NCBI RefSeq assembly: GCF_000719955.1 | Contig: NZ_JOII01000014.1 | Span: 62,001-126,000 of the forward strand | Origin: Streptomyces albidoflavus | GTDB lineage: Bacteria > Actinomycetota > Actinomycetes > Streptomycetales > Streptomycetaceae | DNA: 64,000 nt | Direction: 5' to 3' | In this document: piece after piece, positions 1 to 7,074 of the stretch | Position numbering within the stretch: position 1 is the stretch's first letter | Layout of the letters: each line of letters begins with the position of its first letter | Translations under genes and position numbers: made by a program | Notes under the pieces: generated by a model | The model's database searches: none | Told to the model about the DNA's origin: nothing | The model's input: only the letters and a program-made list of their open reading frames with translations

Positions 1-558
1 AAGGCGATGTACGACCGCCCGCTCGGCTCGGCCCCCGGCCAGGGCGGCCGGGTCACCGAACTCATGGCCCGCCCGGTCCTCAACCTGCACTGGCCCCACC
101 TCGCGGGCTTCGTCCAGCCGCTGGGCGGCGAGTACGCGGTCCGCCGCGGCCTGCTGGAGCAGCTGCCGTTCCCCGTCGGCTACGGCGTGGAGCTGGGGCT
201 GCTGGTGGACGCCCTGCACACGGTCGGCCTCGACGCGCTGGCCCAGGTCGACGTGGGCGTCCGCGTCCACCGCCACCAGGACGGCCTGGCGCTCGGCCGC
301 ATGGCCGCCGCCATCTACCGCACGGCCCAGCTCCGCCTGGCCCGCGGCCACCTGGTCCGCCCGGAACTGACCCAGTTCGAACGCGGCGACGACGGCTTCG
401 TGGCCCGCACCACCAAGGTCGACACGGAGGAGCGCCCCCCGATGATCGAGATCACCGAGTACCGCGGCGGCCGCCTCGCCGGGCCCCCCCAGGAGCCGCT
501 GCCGGAGCACACCGCCCACACCCGGCTCCCGGACTCGTACCACCGCCGGACGGGGTGA
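1..558 (+). CDS. gpgS: Glucosyl-3-phosphoglycerate synthase, C-terminal part (cut by window start)
   Basis: The reading frame is open from the first base, so the N-terminal part lies outside the window. The visible 185 residues resemble the C-terminal half of actinobacterial GT81/GT2-type glucosyl-3-phosphoglycerate synthases. Signs are the LNLHWPHLAGFVQPLGGEYA stretch, the PFPVGYGVELGLLVD segment and an HRHQD motif, which in this family lies in the metal/acceptor-binding region. The family transfers glucose from NDP-glucose to 3-phosphoglycerate, the first step toward glucosylglycerate or methylglucose lipopolysaccharides. It sits upstream of otsA, consistent with a compatible-solute/NDP-glucose locus. 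The last 50 residues are a poorly conserved proline-rich tail. Confidence 0.85.
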   Translation, partial: KAMYDRPLGSAPGQGGRVTELMARPVLNLHWPHLAGFVQPLGGEYAVRRGLLEQLPFPVGYGVELGLLVDALHTVGLDALAQVDVGVRVHRHQDGLALGRMAAAIYRTAQLRLARGHLVRPELTQFERGDDGFVARTTKVDTEERPPMIEITEYRGGRLAGPPQEPLPEHTAHTRLPDSYHRRTG

Positions 559-608
559 GGGCCCGCCCTCACCCCGCGACGACCCGGCTTCGGGAGCCGA
601 AGGGGCGC

Positions 609-678
609 GTCGTTGTCGAGACGCCCGTCGCGCGCAGGCCGCGAAGCGGTTGAGCACGTCGGGCGTCTCGACAACGAC
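609..678. terminator. Long perfect stem-loop between gpgS and otsA
   Basis: Bases 609-626 and 661-678 form an 18-bp perfect inverted repeat around a 34-nt loop. It lies 50 bp after the gpgS stop and 84 bp before otsA. It could terminate gpgS, but the long loop and lack of a U-run are unusual, so a regulatory hairpin or a dispersed palindromic repeat is also possible. Confidence 0.55.
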
Positions 679-762
679 ACCCAGCGCCCCGGAGGCGAGC
701 GAAGCTCGCAAAAGAAGGAGGCGCCGCGTTTGCACCTCCTGGGAAGGGGCTAGGTACGCCGC

Positions 763-2214
763 ATGGCTGTTACTGCTGACAGTGCACGCATTCTGGTCGC
801 CTCCAACCGCGGCCCCGTCTCGTACGCCCTGCTGCCCGACGGGGAGCTGGAGGCCAAGCGGGGCGGGGGCGGGCTGGTGTCGGGGCTCTCGGCGATCGGC
901 GCGGACGCCTCCACGCTGTGGGTGTGTGCCGCGCTGGGCGACGGGGACCGCGAGGCGGCGCGCCGGGCGGGGACGGGCACGCTGGAGACGGAGGACACCG
1001 GCGGGCAGCGGGTGCGGATGCTGGACATCCCGGCCGACACGCACGCCGCCGCGTACAACGGCATCGCCAACTCCGTGCTGTGGTTCGTCCACCACATGCT
1101 GTACCAGACCCCGGTGGAGCCGGCCTTCGGCCCGGAGTTCCGGGAGGAGTGGGCGGCGTACGAGGCGTACAACCGCGCCTTCGCCCAGGCGCTGGCCGCC
1201 GAGGCCGGTGAGGGCGCGGCGGTGCTGGTGCAGGACTACCACCTGGCGCTGGTCCCGGGGATGCTCCGCGCACTCCGGCCCGACCTGCGCATCGCGCACT
1301 TCACGCACACGCCGTGGGCCCCGCCGGACTACTTCCGGCTGCTCCCCGACGACATCGCCGCCCAGCTCCTGACCGGCCTGCTCGGCGCGGACCGGCTCGG
1401 TTTCCTCACCAGGCGCTGGGCGGGCGCCTTCGCCGACTGCGCGCAGGCCGTCCTCGGCGCCGAGCGCGCCGGCGCCTCGGAGCTGGCGTACGACGGGCGG
1501 CGTACGGCGGTCGGGGTGTACGGGCTGGGGGCGGACGCGGAGTTCCTGCGGGAGCGGGCGCACCGGACCGATGTGGACGACCGGCTGGTGGCGCTGCGCG
1601 AGCAGATCGGCGAGCCGGACCGGAAGACGATCGTGCGGGTGGACCGCACCGAGCTGTCGAAGAACATCGTCCGCGGCCTGCTCGCCTACCGCCAGCTCCT
1701 CCTCGACCACCCGGAGTGGGCGGGCCGCGTCGTCCACATCGCCTTCGCCTACCCCTCCCGCCAGGACCTGCCGGTCTACCGCGAGTACACCGCCTCCGTG
1801 CGGGCGCTGGCCGACGAGATCAACGAGCAGTTCGGCACGGTCGGCTGGACGCCGGTCGTCCTGCACGTCGAGGACGACTTCGCCCGCTCGCTGGCCGCCT
1901 ACCGGCTGGCCGACGTGGCGCTGGTCAACCCGATCCGGGACGGCATGAACCTGGTCGCCAAGGAGGTCCCGGTCGTCTCCGACGCGGGCGTCGCCCTGGT
2001 CCTCTCCCGCGAGGCGGGCGCCTACGAGGAGCTGGGCGAGGACGCCCTGCCGGTCAACCCGTACGACGTGAGCGCCACCGCCCGCGCCCTCCACGACGCC
2101 CTGATGATGCCGCCCTCGGAGCGCGCCGAGCGCAGCAAGCGCCTGGCGGCGGCGGCCACGGCCCTGCCGCCCCAGCGCTGGTTCCTGGACCAGCTGGAGG
2201 CGCTGGGCGGCTGA
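763..2214 (+). CDS. otsA: Trehalose-6-phosphate synthase (GT20)
   Basis: The 483-residue length fits GT20 synthases. They make trehalose 6-phosphate from UDP- or GDP-glucose and glucose 6-phosphate in the cytoplasm. The N-terminus shows the family strand ILVASNRGPVSY. The middle has the VQDYHLALVPGMLR stretch and the HFTHTPWAPPDYFR acceptor-site region. The C-terminal half has RVDRTELSKNIVRGL and VNPIRDGMNLVAKE, which bind the nucleotide sugar, followed by LSREAGAYEEL. The ATG start follows a purine-rich leader. The phosphatase partner otsB lies directly downstream on the opposite strand, so the two halves of the OtsAB pathway are convergent here instead of forming an operon. Confidence 0.95.
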   Translation: MAVTADSARILVASNRGPVSYALLPDGELEAKRGGGGLVSGLSAIGADASTLWVCAALGDGDREAARRAGTGTLETEDTGGQRVRMLDIPADTHAAAYNGIANSVLWFVHHMLYQTPVEPAFGPEFREEWAAYEAYNRAFAQALAAEAGEGAAVLVQDYHLALVPGMLRALRPDLRIAHFTHTPWAPPDYFRLLPDDIAAQLLTGLLGADRLGFLTRRWAGAFADCAQAVLGAERAGASELAYDGRRTAVGVYGLGADAEFLRERAHRTDVDDRLVALREQIGEPDRKTIVRVDRTELSKNIVRGLLAYRQLLLDHPEWAGRVVHIAFAYPSRQDLPVYREYTASVRALADEINEQFGTVGWTPVVLHVEDDFARSLAAYRLADVALVNPIRDGMNLVAKEVPVVSDAGVALVLSREAGAYEELGEDALPVNPYDVSATARALHDALMMPPSERAERSKRLAAAATALPPQRWFLDQLEALGG

Positions 2215-2220
2215 CGGGCC

Positions 2221-2244
2221 GGCCGGGGCCCGGTGGGCCCGGCC
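2221..2244. terminator. Hairpin between convergent otsA and otsB
   Basis: A GC hairpin of about 10 bp with one bulged G and a 3-nt loop fills the 30-bp gap between the two convergent stops. It could stop transcription from both sides. The T-run is missing, which is normal in Streptomyces. Confidence 0.4.
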
Positions 2245-3102
2245 TCAGCGGGCCCGGCGGATCGTCTCGGCGATCGCGGCCAGCAGCGCGGCGACCTGGC
2301 CGGGCCCCGGCACGACCAGGTCGGCGCGGGAGGCCAGTTCGGGGACCTCGTCGCCGCTGCACACCAGCAGTCCGGGCACGCCCTCGCCGCGCAGCCGGTC
2401 GACGGCGTCGTAGGCGGCGAGGTCGCCCAGGTCGTCCCCGGCGTAGAGCACGGCGCGGGCGTCGGTTTCCCGGACGTAGTCGATCAGCGCGACGCCCTTG
2501 TCGACGCCGGGCGGGCGGATCTCCAGGACGAGGCGGCCCGGCTCCAGGTGCAGGCCGTGGCGTTCGGTGAGGGCGGCGAGGGGGCCTCGGAGGGCGGCGA
2601 ACGCGCCCTCGGGGTCCTCGGCGCGGCGGGTGTGGACGGCGAACGCCTGGCCCTTGTCCTCGGTCCAGATGCCGGGCGGGTCCCCGGCGTCCGCGAGCAC
2701 GGCGGGGAGTTCGGCGCGGGCGGCGGCGAGCCCGGGGGGCGTCTCGGGGGTGTGGAGTTCGCCGGTGGCTGCGTCCCAGCGCTGGGCGCCGTAGTGGCCG
2801 AGGACCGTGAGGTGGCCGAGGCCCGGCTCGTCGGCGAACCCGCCGAGCAGCACGGCCTTCTCGGCGGGCCGCCCGGTGATCACCGCCACCGAGCGCACCA
2901 GCGGCGCCAGTGCGGCGAGGGCGGGGACCGCGTCGGGGTGGGCGCCGGCCCGGTCGGGGTCGGCGACGATCGGGGCGAGGGTGCCGTCGAAGTCCAGTCC
3001 GACCACGGCCTCCGCGGGCCGGGCCAGCAGGGTCTCCAGCCCTTCCCGCCCGGCGGCGGTGTCGGGCAGGGGCAGGGGCGAGGGGCGCGCGGGGCTGGCC
3101 AT
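2245..3102 (-). CDS. otsB: Trehalose-6-phosphate phosphatase (HAD superfamily)
   Basis: This 285-residue HAD phosphatase hydrolyses trehalose 6-phosphate to trehalose. HAD motif I is seen as LDFDGTLAPI near residue 37, with nucleophile and acid/base aspartates. Motif II is the VITGRP segment near residue 75. Motif IV is YAGDDLGD near residue 218. An EIRPPGVDKGVALI stretch between them matches the OtsB cap/lysine region. The start is an ATG at 3102; about 35 alanine- and proline-rich residues precede the core domain. The gene faces otsA tail to tail with only 30 bp between the stops. Confidence 0.94.
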   Translation of the reverse strand: MASPARPSPLPLPDTAAGREGLETLLARPAEAVVGLDFDGTLAPIVADPDRAGAHPDAVPALAALAPLVRSVAVITGRPAEKAVLLGGFADEPGLGHLTVLGHYGAQRWDAATGELHTPETPPGLAAARAELPAVLADAGDPPGIWTEDKGQAFAVHTRRAEDPEGAFAALRGPLAALTERHGLHLEPGRLVLEIRPPGVDKGVALIDYVRETDARAVLYAGDDLGDLAAYDAVDRLRGEGVPGLLVCSGDEVPELASRADLVVPGPGQVAALLAAIAETIRRAR

Positions 3103-3157
3103 GCGGCCGACCCTACCGAGCGGGGCCGCGGCTGCCCATGGGGCACGCCCGGCCGGG

Positions 3158-3463
3158 TCAGCGGGCGGCGCGGCGGGCGGCCCGGCGTTCGCGGAGGCGG
3201 TTGACGGTGACCGGGTCGTGGCGCAGGGCGGCCGGGTCGTCCAGGAGCGCGCCGAGCAGCTGGTAGTAGCGGGTGGGCGAGAGGCCGAGCTGCTCGCGGA
3301 TGGCCCGCTCCTTGGTGCCGGGGCGCTGCCAGCCGCGCGCCTCCAGGGCGAGGACGGCGCGGTCCTGCTCGCTGAGGCCGTCGCCGAGGTCTCCGGCGCC
3401 GTCGGCGGAGTCCGGTTCCTGGGGCGTCGCCGCCTCCGGGGAGGCGGGCTCGTGGTCGGTCAT
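3158..3463 (-). CDS. DUF3263 domain protein
   Basis: A 101-residue cytoplasmic protein. Residues 30-90 form the DUF3263 domain: an LSEQDRAVLALEARGW helix, then an ExAIREQLGLSPTRYYQLLGAL segment that reads like a helix-turn-helix. The domain is confined largely to actinobacteria and its function is unknown; a small DNA-binding role is an inference from the helical pattern. The first 30 residues are acidic and low-complexity. The C-terminus is arginine-rich. It follows otsB on the same strand after a 55-bp gap, a frequent arrangement in streptomycetes, and may share its transcript because it lies upstream in the direction of transcription. Confidence 0.8.
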   Translation of the reverse strand: MTDHEPASPEAATPQEPDSADGAGDLGDGLSEQDRAVLALEARGWQRPGTKERAIREQLGLSPTRYYQLLGALLDDPAALRHDPVTVNRLRERRAARRAAR

Positions 3464-3594
3464 ACCTTCAGCCTATGTGCGGCGGGGCGCAGGCGACCAC
3501 TGCGGGCGTCGGCCCTGGTGAGGGGTGTGTACGCAGCCGTTTCCCCGCCGCGTCCTCGGTGGGGAGGGCCGTGGCGGGGAAACGGGCGGAGCGG

Positions 3595-4035
3595 TCAGAT
3601 CCGGCCTCCGGTCAGACGGGTGATCGGCCCGTGGTGGGCGGCCGCGGAGCGGCGGCCCAGGGCGTAGGCCCCGCCGACGACGGAGACGGCTCCGGCGGCG
3701 ACACCGGCCGCGATCACCTTGCGGTACTTGAGGACCGTCCAGTCCGCCGTGGCCTTGGTGGACACCTTGCCGGCGACCGCCGCGACGCTCTGCTGGCTCT
3801 TCTCCCAGCCGGCCGACGCGAACCGCTTCGTGGCCTCGCCCGCGGCACCGGCCCGGCCCACGGTGTTCTCCCCGGCCTTGGCGGCGGTGTCCTCGGCCTT
3901 GCCCGCTGCGGCCTGCGAGCCGGACTTGGTCCGGCTGCCGGCCCGCTTGACGGCCTGAGTGCCCTTGCCTGCGGCGGAACGGCCCTTGGTGGTCGTCCCG
4001 TTCGTGTTCTTGGTCTCATCGCTGTCAGCAGTCAT
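3595..4035 (-). CDS. Small membrane-anchored protein of unknown function next to the gvp locus
   Basis: A 146-residue protein starting at the ATG (MTADSDETKN). The frame could extend upstream to 4119 but without a ribosome site or plausible composition. The first 95 residues are rich in T, K, G and A and probably disordered. One hydrophobic helix (IAAGVAAGAVSVVGGAYALG) lies near residue 120 and is followed by a short basic tail. It is divergent from gvpJ, and its lysine/threonine-rich style recalls GvpY in this locus. No family was recognised, so a role in gas vesicles is only suggested by position. Confidence 0.6.
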   Translation of the reverse strand: MTADSDETKNTNGTTTKGRSAAGKGTQAVKRAGSRTKSGSQAAAGKAEDTAAKAGENTVGRAGAAGEATKRFASAGWEKSQQSVAAVAGKVSTKATADWTVLKYRKVIAAGVAAGAVSVVGGAYALGRRSAAAHHGPITRLTGGRI

Positions 4036-4211
4036 GGCTGCCGCGTAACCCGCTCTTCGGGATCGAAACAATGAACGACCCGAGAACATCTCCGGGAGGG
4101 GCGGACACCGTCCGTTCACGCGCGAACACGGGGGCGTACGCCGTCGCGCGGGCGGCGGAGACCTGCGCCACCTCCCTGCATGAGGCGTCCGGGGGCGGAC
4201 ATACGGACAAG
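4036..4211. promoter_or_regulatory. Divergent promoter region for gvpJSKL and the upstream membrane gene
   Basis: A 176-bp gap between two divergent starts must hold both promoters. No hexamer pair could be assigned with confidence. The region is somewhat less GC-rich than its flanks around 4060-4090. Confidence 0.4.
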
Positions 4212-4847
4212 ATGACCCCGAACCAGCCAGAGCCGATACCCGGCCAGCGGGCCGTCACCCCGAGTCAGCCGCCCGGGTCACGGGGAACCGTGACCGCCCG
4301 GGGCTCCTCGGGGCCGATGGCGCAGAGCAGGATCATGGAACCGCGCAGGGACGGCGAGGGGAGCCTCGCCCATGTCGTGGAGACCCTGCTCGACAAGGGG
4401 CTCGTCCTCAACGCCGACATCATGGTCTCGGTGGCGGGGGTCGAGCTGCTGGGCATCCGGCTGCGCGCCGCCCTGGCGTCCTTCGAGACGGCGTCGCGCT
4501 ACGGGCTGGAGTTCCCCGCCGGCACCGACACGGAGACCGCCGCCTGGCGCGAGACCCGGGTCGAGAAGGAGACCTGCCCCGAGTGCGGCAAACGCTCCCC
4601 GACGCGGCAACTGCTGGAGGAGTGGTGCCCGTGGTGCGGCTGGCGGAGTGCGCAGTCCCTGGAGCAGGGCCGGACCACCCTCCCGTCGGCCGACGAGGAC
4701 GCCCAGGACGCCGACGCGTCCAGAGACGGCGGGGCCCGGACCGCAGAGAGCCGGGACAAAGACGAGGGCCAGGCCACGGGCGGCAGGAAGCCGTCCGGGC
4801 GCGCGCGTTCCGAGGCCGAGGCGGAGGGGACGGGGGACCGTGGCTGA
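4212..4847 (+). CDS. gvpJ: Gas vesicle protein GvpJ (GvpA family) with zinc-ribbon-like tail
   Basis: A GvpA-fold protein. Residues about 50-105 carry the core (LAHVVETLLDKGLVLNADIM, then VAGVELLGIRLRAALASFET), which packs into or nucleates the gas vesicle wall. It is followed by two CPxCG motifs (CPECG and CPWCG) 17 residues apart, a likely zinc ribbon, and an acidic disordered tail. The ATG at 4212 gives 211 residues; ATGs at 4317 and 4335 would remove only a disordered leader, and the frame also opens at 4071. It is first in the + strand gvp operon and overlaps gvpS by 8 bp, suggesting translational coupling. Confidence 0.85.
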   Translation: MTPNQPEPIPGQRAVTPSQPPGSRGTVTARGSSGPMAQSRIMEPRRDGEGSLAHVVETLLDKGLVLNADIMVSVAGVELLGIRLRAALASFETASRYGLEFPAGTDTETAAWRETRVEKETCPECGKRSPTRQLLEEWCPWCGWRSAQSLEQGRTTLPSADEDAQDADASRDGGARTAESRDKDEGQATGGRKPSGRARSEAEAEGTGDRG

Positions 4848-5784
4848 GCAGCCCCCCATGAAGCCCACCCGCGACCCCCGGGTGACCCTCGACGACCTCG
4901 TCGAGGTGCTGCTCAACAAGGGGGCCGTCCTCCATCTCGACCTCATCATCTCCGTCGCCGACATCCCCCTCATCGGAGTGAACCTCCGGGCGGCGATCGC
5001 CGGGATGGAGACCATGCTCGAACACGGCATGATGCGGCAGTGGGACGAGCACACCCGCGCCTGGGTGGAGGGCTCGTCGGCCCGGCGGGTCCTCGACCTG
5101 CGCGACGGCGAACGGCACGTCGCGCAGATGCACGGCGGCCACCTCTTGGAGGAGGGCGTGTACACCGCCTGGCGTCCCGGCACCGTCTTCCTCACCGACC
5201 AGCGCCTCGTGGTGCTGCGCCGCGACCCGCACGAGATCATGTGGCAGGCCGACCTGTCCGCCGTGCGCGCCGTACGTCCGGAGACGGAGCGCAGCGCGGG
5301 CGGCGCCCCTCGCACCCGGGTCCGCCTGGAACTGGACGACGACTCCACCGCGCTGCTCTCCGCGGCCGACCCGGGGGCCCTGTGCGACCTGCTCGACCGG
5401 AGCCTGCCCGGGGTCCTCAGGGAGGAGCTGCGGCCCGGCGCGTCCCAGCAGGTGCTGGCCGAAGGCCACCTCTGGTATCAGGAGCCGCGGCGGGACGGGC
5501 CGCTGTGGCGCGGCGGCACCGGGAGACTCACCCCCGGCGGACTCGTCTGGAAGTCTCCGCTCGACGCCCGCCCCGCCCTCGCCGTGCCCGCCGACGACAT
5601 CCTCGGCGTCCACCAGGTGGCGGGCCGCAGTCCCGGCGGCGAGGGCACGGTGCTGGAGGTGCGCACGCAGAGCCTGGGGGTGCTCGCCCTCGCGGCCACC
5701 GACCCCGCGCACTGGCTGGCGTCGTTCCGCGAGACCACCGAGAAGACCGCTCCCGCCGCGCCCGCGGACGCGGCCGCACGTTGA
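4840..5784 (+). CDS. gvpS: GvpS-type gas vesicle protein fused to two PH/GRAM-like domains
   Basis: Residues 10-75 are a GvpA-family domain (VTLDDLVEVLLNKGAVLHLD followed by ISVADIPLIGVNLRAAIAGM). The remaining roughly 235 residues are not part of the usual GvpA/J/M/S fold. They contain two similar beta-rich units. The first has TVFLTDQRLVVLRRDPHEIM near residue 130; the second has GRLTPGGLVWKSP and VPADDILGVHQVAG near residues 230-260. Both resemble bacterial PH/GRAM-type domains (inference from pattern only). The GTG at 4840 follows a GGGGAC ribosome site; ATG 4858 is the alternative. Typical members are about 70-150 residues, so 314 is long. Confidence 0.8.
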   Translation: MAEQPPMKPTRDPRVTLDDLVEVLLNKGAVLHLDLIISVADIPLIGVNLRAAIAGMETMLEHGMMRQWDEHTRAWVEGSSARRVLDLRDGERHVAQMHGGHLLEEGVYTAWRPGTVFLTDQRLVVLRRDPHEIMWQADLSAVRAVRPETERSAGGAPRTRVRLELDDDSTALLSAADPGALCDLLDRSLPGVLREELRPGASQQVLAEGHLWYQEPRRDGPLWRGGTGRLTPGGLVWKSPLDARPALAVPADDILGVHQVAGRSPGGEGTVLEVRTQSLGVLALAATDPAHWLASFRETTEKTAPAAPADAAAR

Positions 5785-5802
5785 CGCCAGAAGGAGGAGA
5801 CC

Positions 5803-6117
5803 ATGGCCATCACCGTTGACGAGAAGAGCCTGAAGCACGGGGTGCTGTCCCTCGTGGTGACCCTGGTCGAGGTGATCCAGGAAGCGCTGGAACGCCAGGC
5901 CGAGCGCCGGATGCAGGGCGGCTCGCTCACCACCGAGGAACTCGAACGCCTCGGTGACGCCCTCCTGGAACTCGACGAGGCGATGGAGGAGATCAAGGAG
6001 GAGCACGGCATCACGTCGTCCGTCGCCGACCTCCACCGGGGGCTCGACGAGGTCGTGGACGACGTCGTCGACAAGCTCGTCAACCCCGCCCGCTGGGCCG
6101 AGGAGGCCGGCCGATGA
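5803..6117 (+). CDS. gvpK: Gas vesicle protein GvpK
   Basis: A 104-residue GvpK, an accessory protein needed for vesicle assembly or wall growth in several species. The whole length fits the family: an LKHGVLSLVVTLVEVIQEAL helix, the LTTEELERLGDALLELDEAM segment, and a C-terminal DDVVDKLVN helix. A strong ribosome site (AGAAGGAGG) lies 6 nt before the ATG, the best in the operon, which suggests high expression. The stop overlaps the gvpL start by 4 bp. Confidence 0.95.
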   Translation: MAITVDEKSLKHGVLSLVVTLVEVIQEALERQAERRMQGGSLTTEELERLGDALLELDEAMEEIKEEHGITSSVADLHRGLDEVVDDVVDKLVNPARWAEEAGR

Positions 6118-6977
6118 CCTACGAGTCGCAGGAGACCCTCGCCGGGGCGGCGGCCGACGGCGCGGACGCGCCCGGCCGGAACGCGCTCTACGTCTACGCC
6201 CTGCTGCCGGAGGGCGCCACGCTGCCGCCCGGCGCGACGGGCCTGGACGGCCGCCCGCTCCACCTGGTCACCGCGCCGGGCAGCGGGGTGGCCGCCCTCG
6301 TGCACTCCACCGCTCCCGCGCCCTACCAGGGTCCGGACGAGCAGGTGCGCGAGTGGGTCCGGGAACAGGACGCGGCACTGGTGGCCGTCTGGGAGTACGT
6401 CGGCACCGCGCTGCCCATGACCTTCAACGTCCTCGTCGCCCCCGACCAGGAGGCGGACGCGGAGCAGAGGGTGCGGGAGTGGCTCGCCGCCCGCGCCGAC
6501 GTCCTCCGTGACCTGCTGGGCTCGCTCGCCGGGCGGGCCGAGGTACGGGTGGAGATCAGCCTGGACCGGGAGGCCGTCACCGAGGACGACGAGGAGGCCA
6601 AGGCGCTCGTCGAGGAGATGGACGGCCGGTCGCCGGGGCTGCGGCGGATGCTCGCCAAGCGGCTGGAACGCCTTCGCAAGGAGGCTGGGGACCGCCTCGC
6701 CGACACCCTGCACGCGGGCGTCCGGCGCCGGCTCGCCGCCGTCGCCGACGATGTCAGCGTCCGCTCCGCCCGCGCCCAGGAGGCGGGAGAGGTCAGCGTC
6801 TTCGCGGGCGCTCTGCTGGTGCGCCGGGAGGAGATCGACACCGTCGGTGCCCTCCTCGCCGACCTCCAGGAGGAGCATCCCGCCGCCCGCATCCGCTTCC
6901 TCGGCCCGTGGCCCCCGTACTCCTTCACCGAGCTGCCGGCCGCGCCCGGCGAGGAGCCGGTGGCGGAGGAGGGGTGA
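6114..6977 (+). CDS. gvpL: Gas vesicle protein GvpL (GvpL/GvpF family)
   Basis: A 287-residue GvpL/GvpF-family protein, thought to help recruit or cap shell subunits during assembly. The N-terminal beta-alpha domain starts with LYVYALLPEG near residue 24. The middle part is an ALPMTFNVLV strand followed by long charged helices (residues 105-215). The C-terminal domain ends in the family signature GPWPPYSF. It is last in the + strand gvp operon, joined to gvpK by an ATGA overlap. A second family member, gvpF, is in the facing operon, so the locus has two differently regulated L/F proteins. Confidence 0.93.
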   Translation: MTYESQETLAGAAADGADAPGRNALYVYALLPEGATLPPGATGLDGRPLHLVTAPGSGVAALVHSTAPAPYQGPDEQVREWVREQDAALVAVWEYVGTALPMTFNVLVAPDQEADAEQRVREWLAARADVLRDLLGSLAGRAEVRVEISLDREAVTEDDEEAKALVEEMDGRSPGLRRMLAKRLERLRKEAGDRLADTLHAGVRRRLAAVADDVSVRSARAQEAGEVSVFAGALLVRREEIDTVGALLADLQEEHPAARIRFLGPWPPYSFTELPAAPGEEPVAEEG

Positions 6978-7017
6978 CGGGTGCGGGCTCCTCGGAGCCC
7001 GCAACGGAACGACCACG

Positions 7018-7062
7018 CGATCGGGCCGGCCGGGAGTCTGTACTCTCCGGCCGGCCCGATCG
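7018..7062. terminator. Bidirectional terminator between the two gvp operons
   Basis: Bases 7018-7033 and 7047-7062 form a perfect 16-bp GC stem. The 13-nt interior can extend it with a GAGT/ACTC pairing. It lies between the convergent stops of gvpL and gvpZ and can serve both strands. Confidence 0.8.
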
Positions 7063-7074
7063 GTGTGCGCGGTG

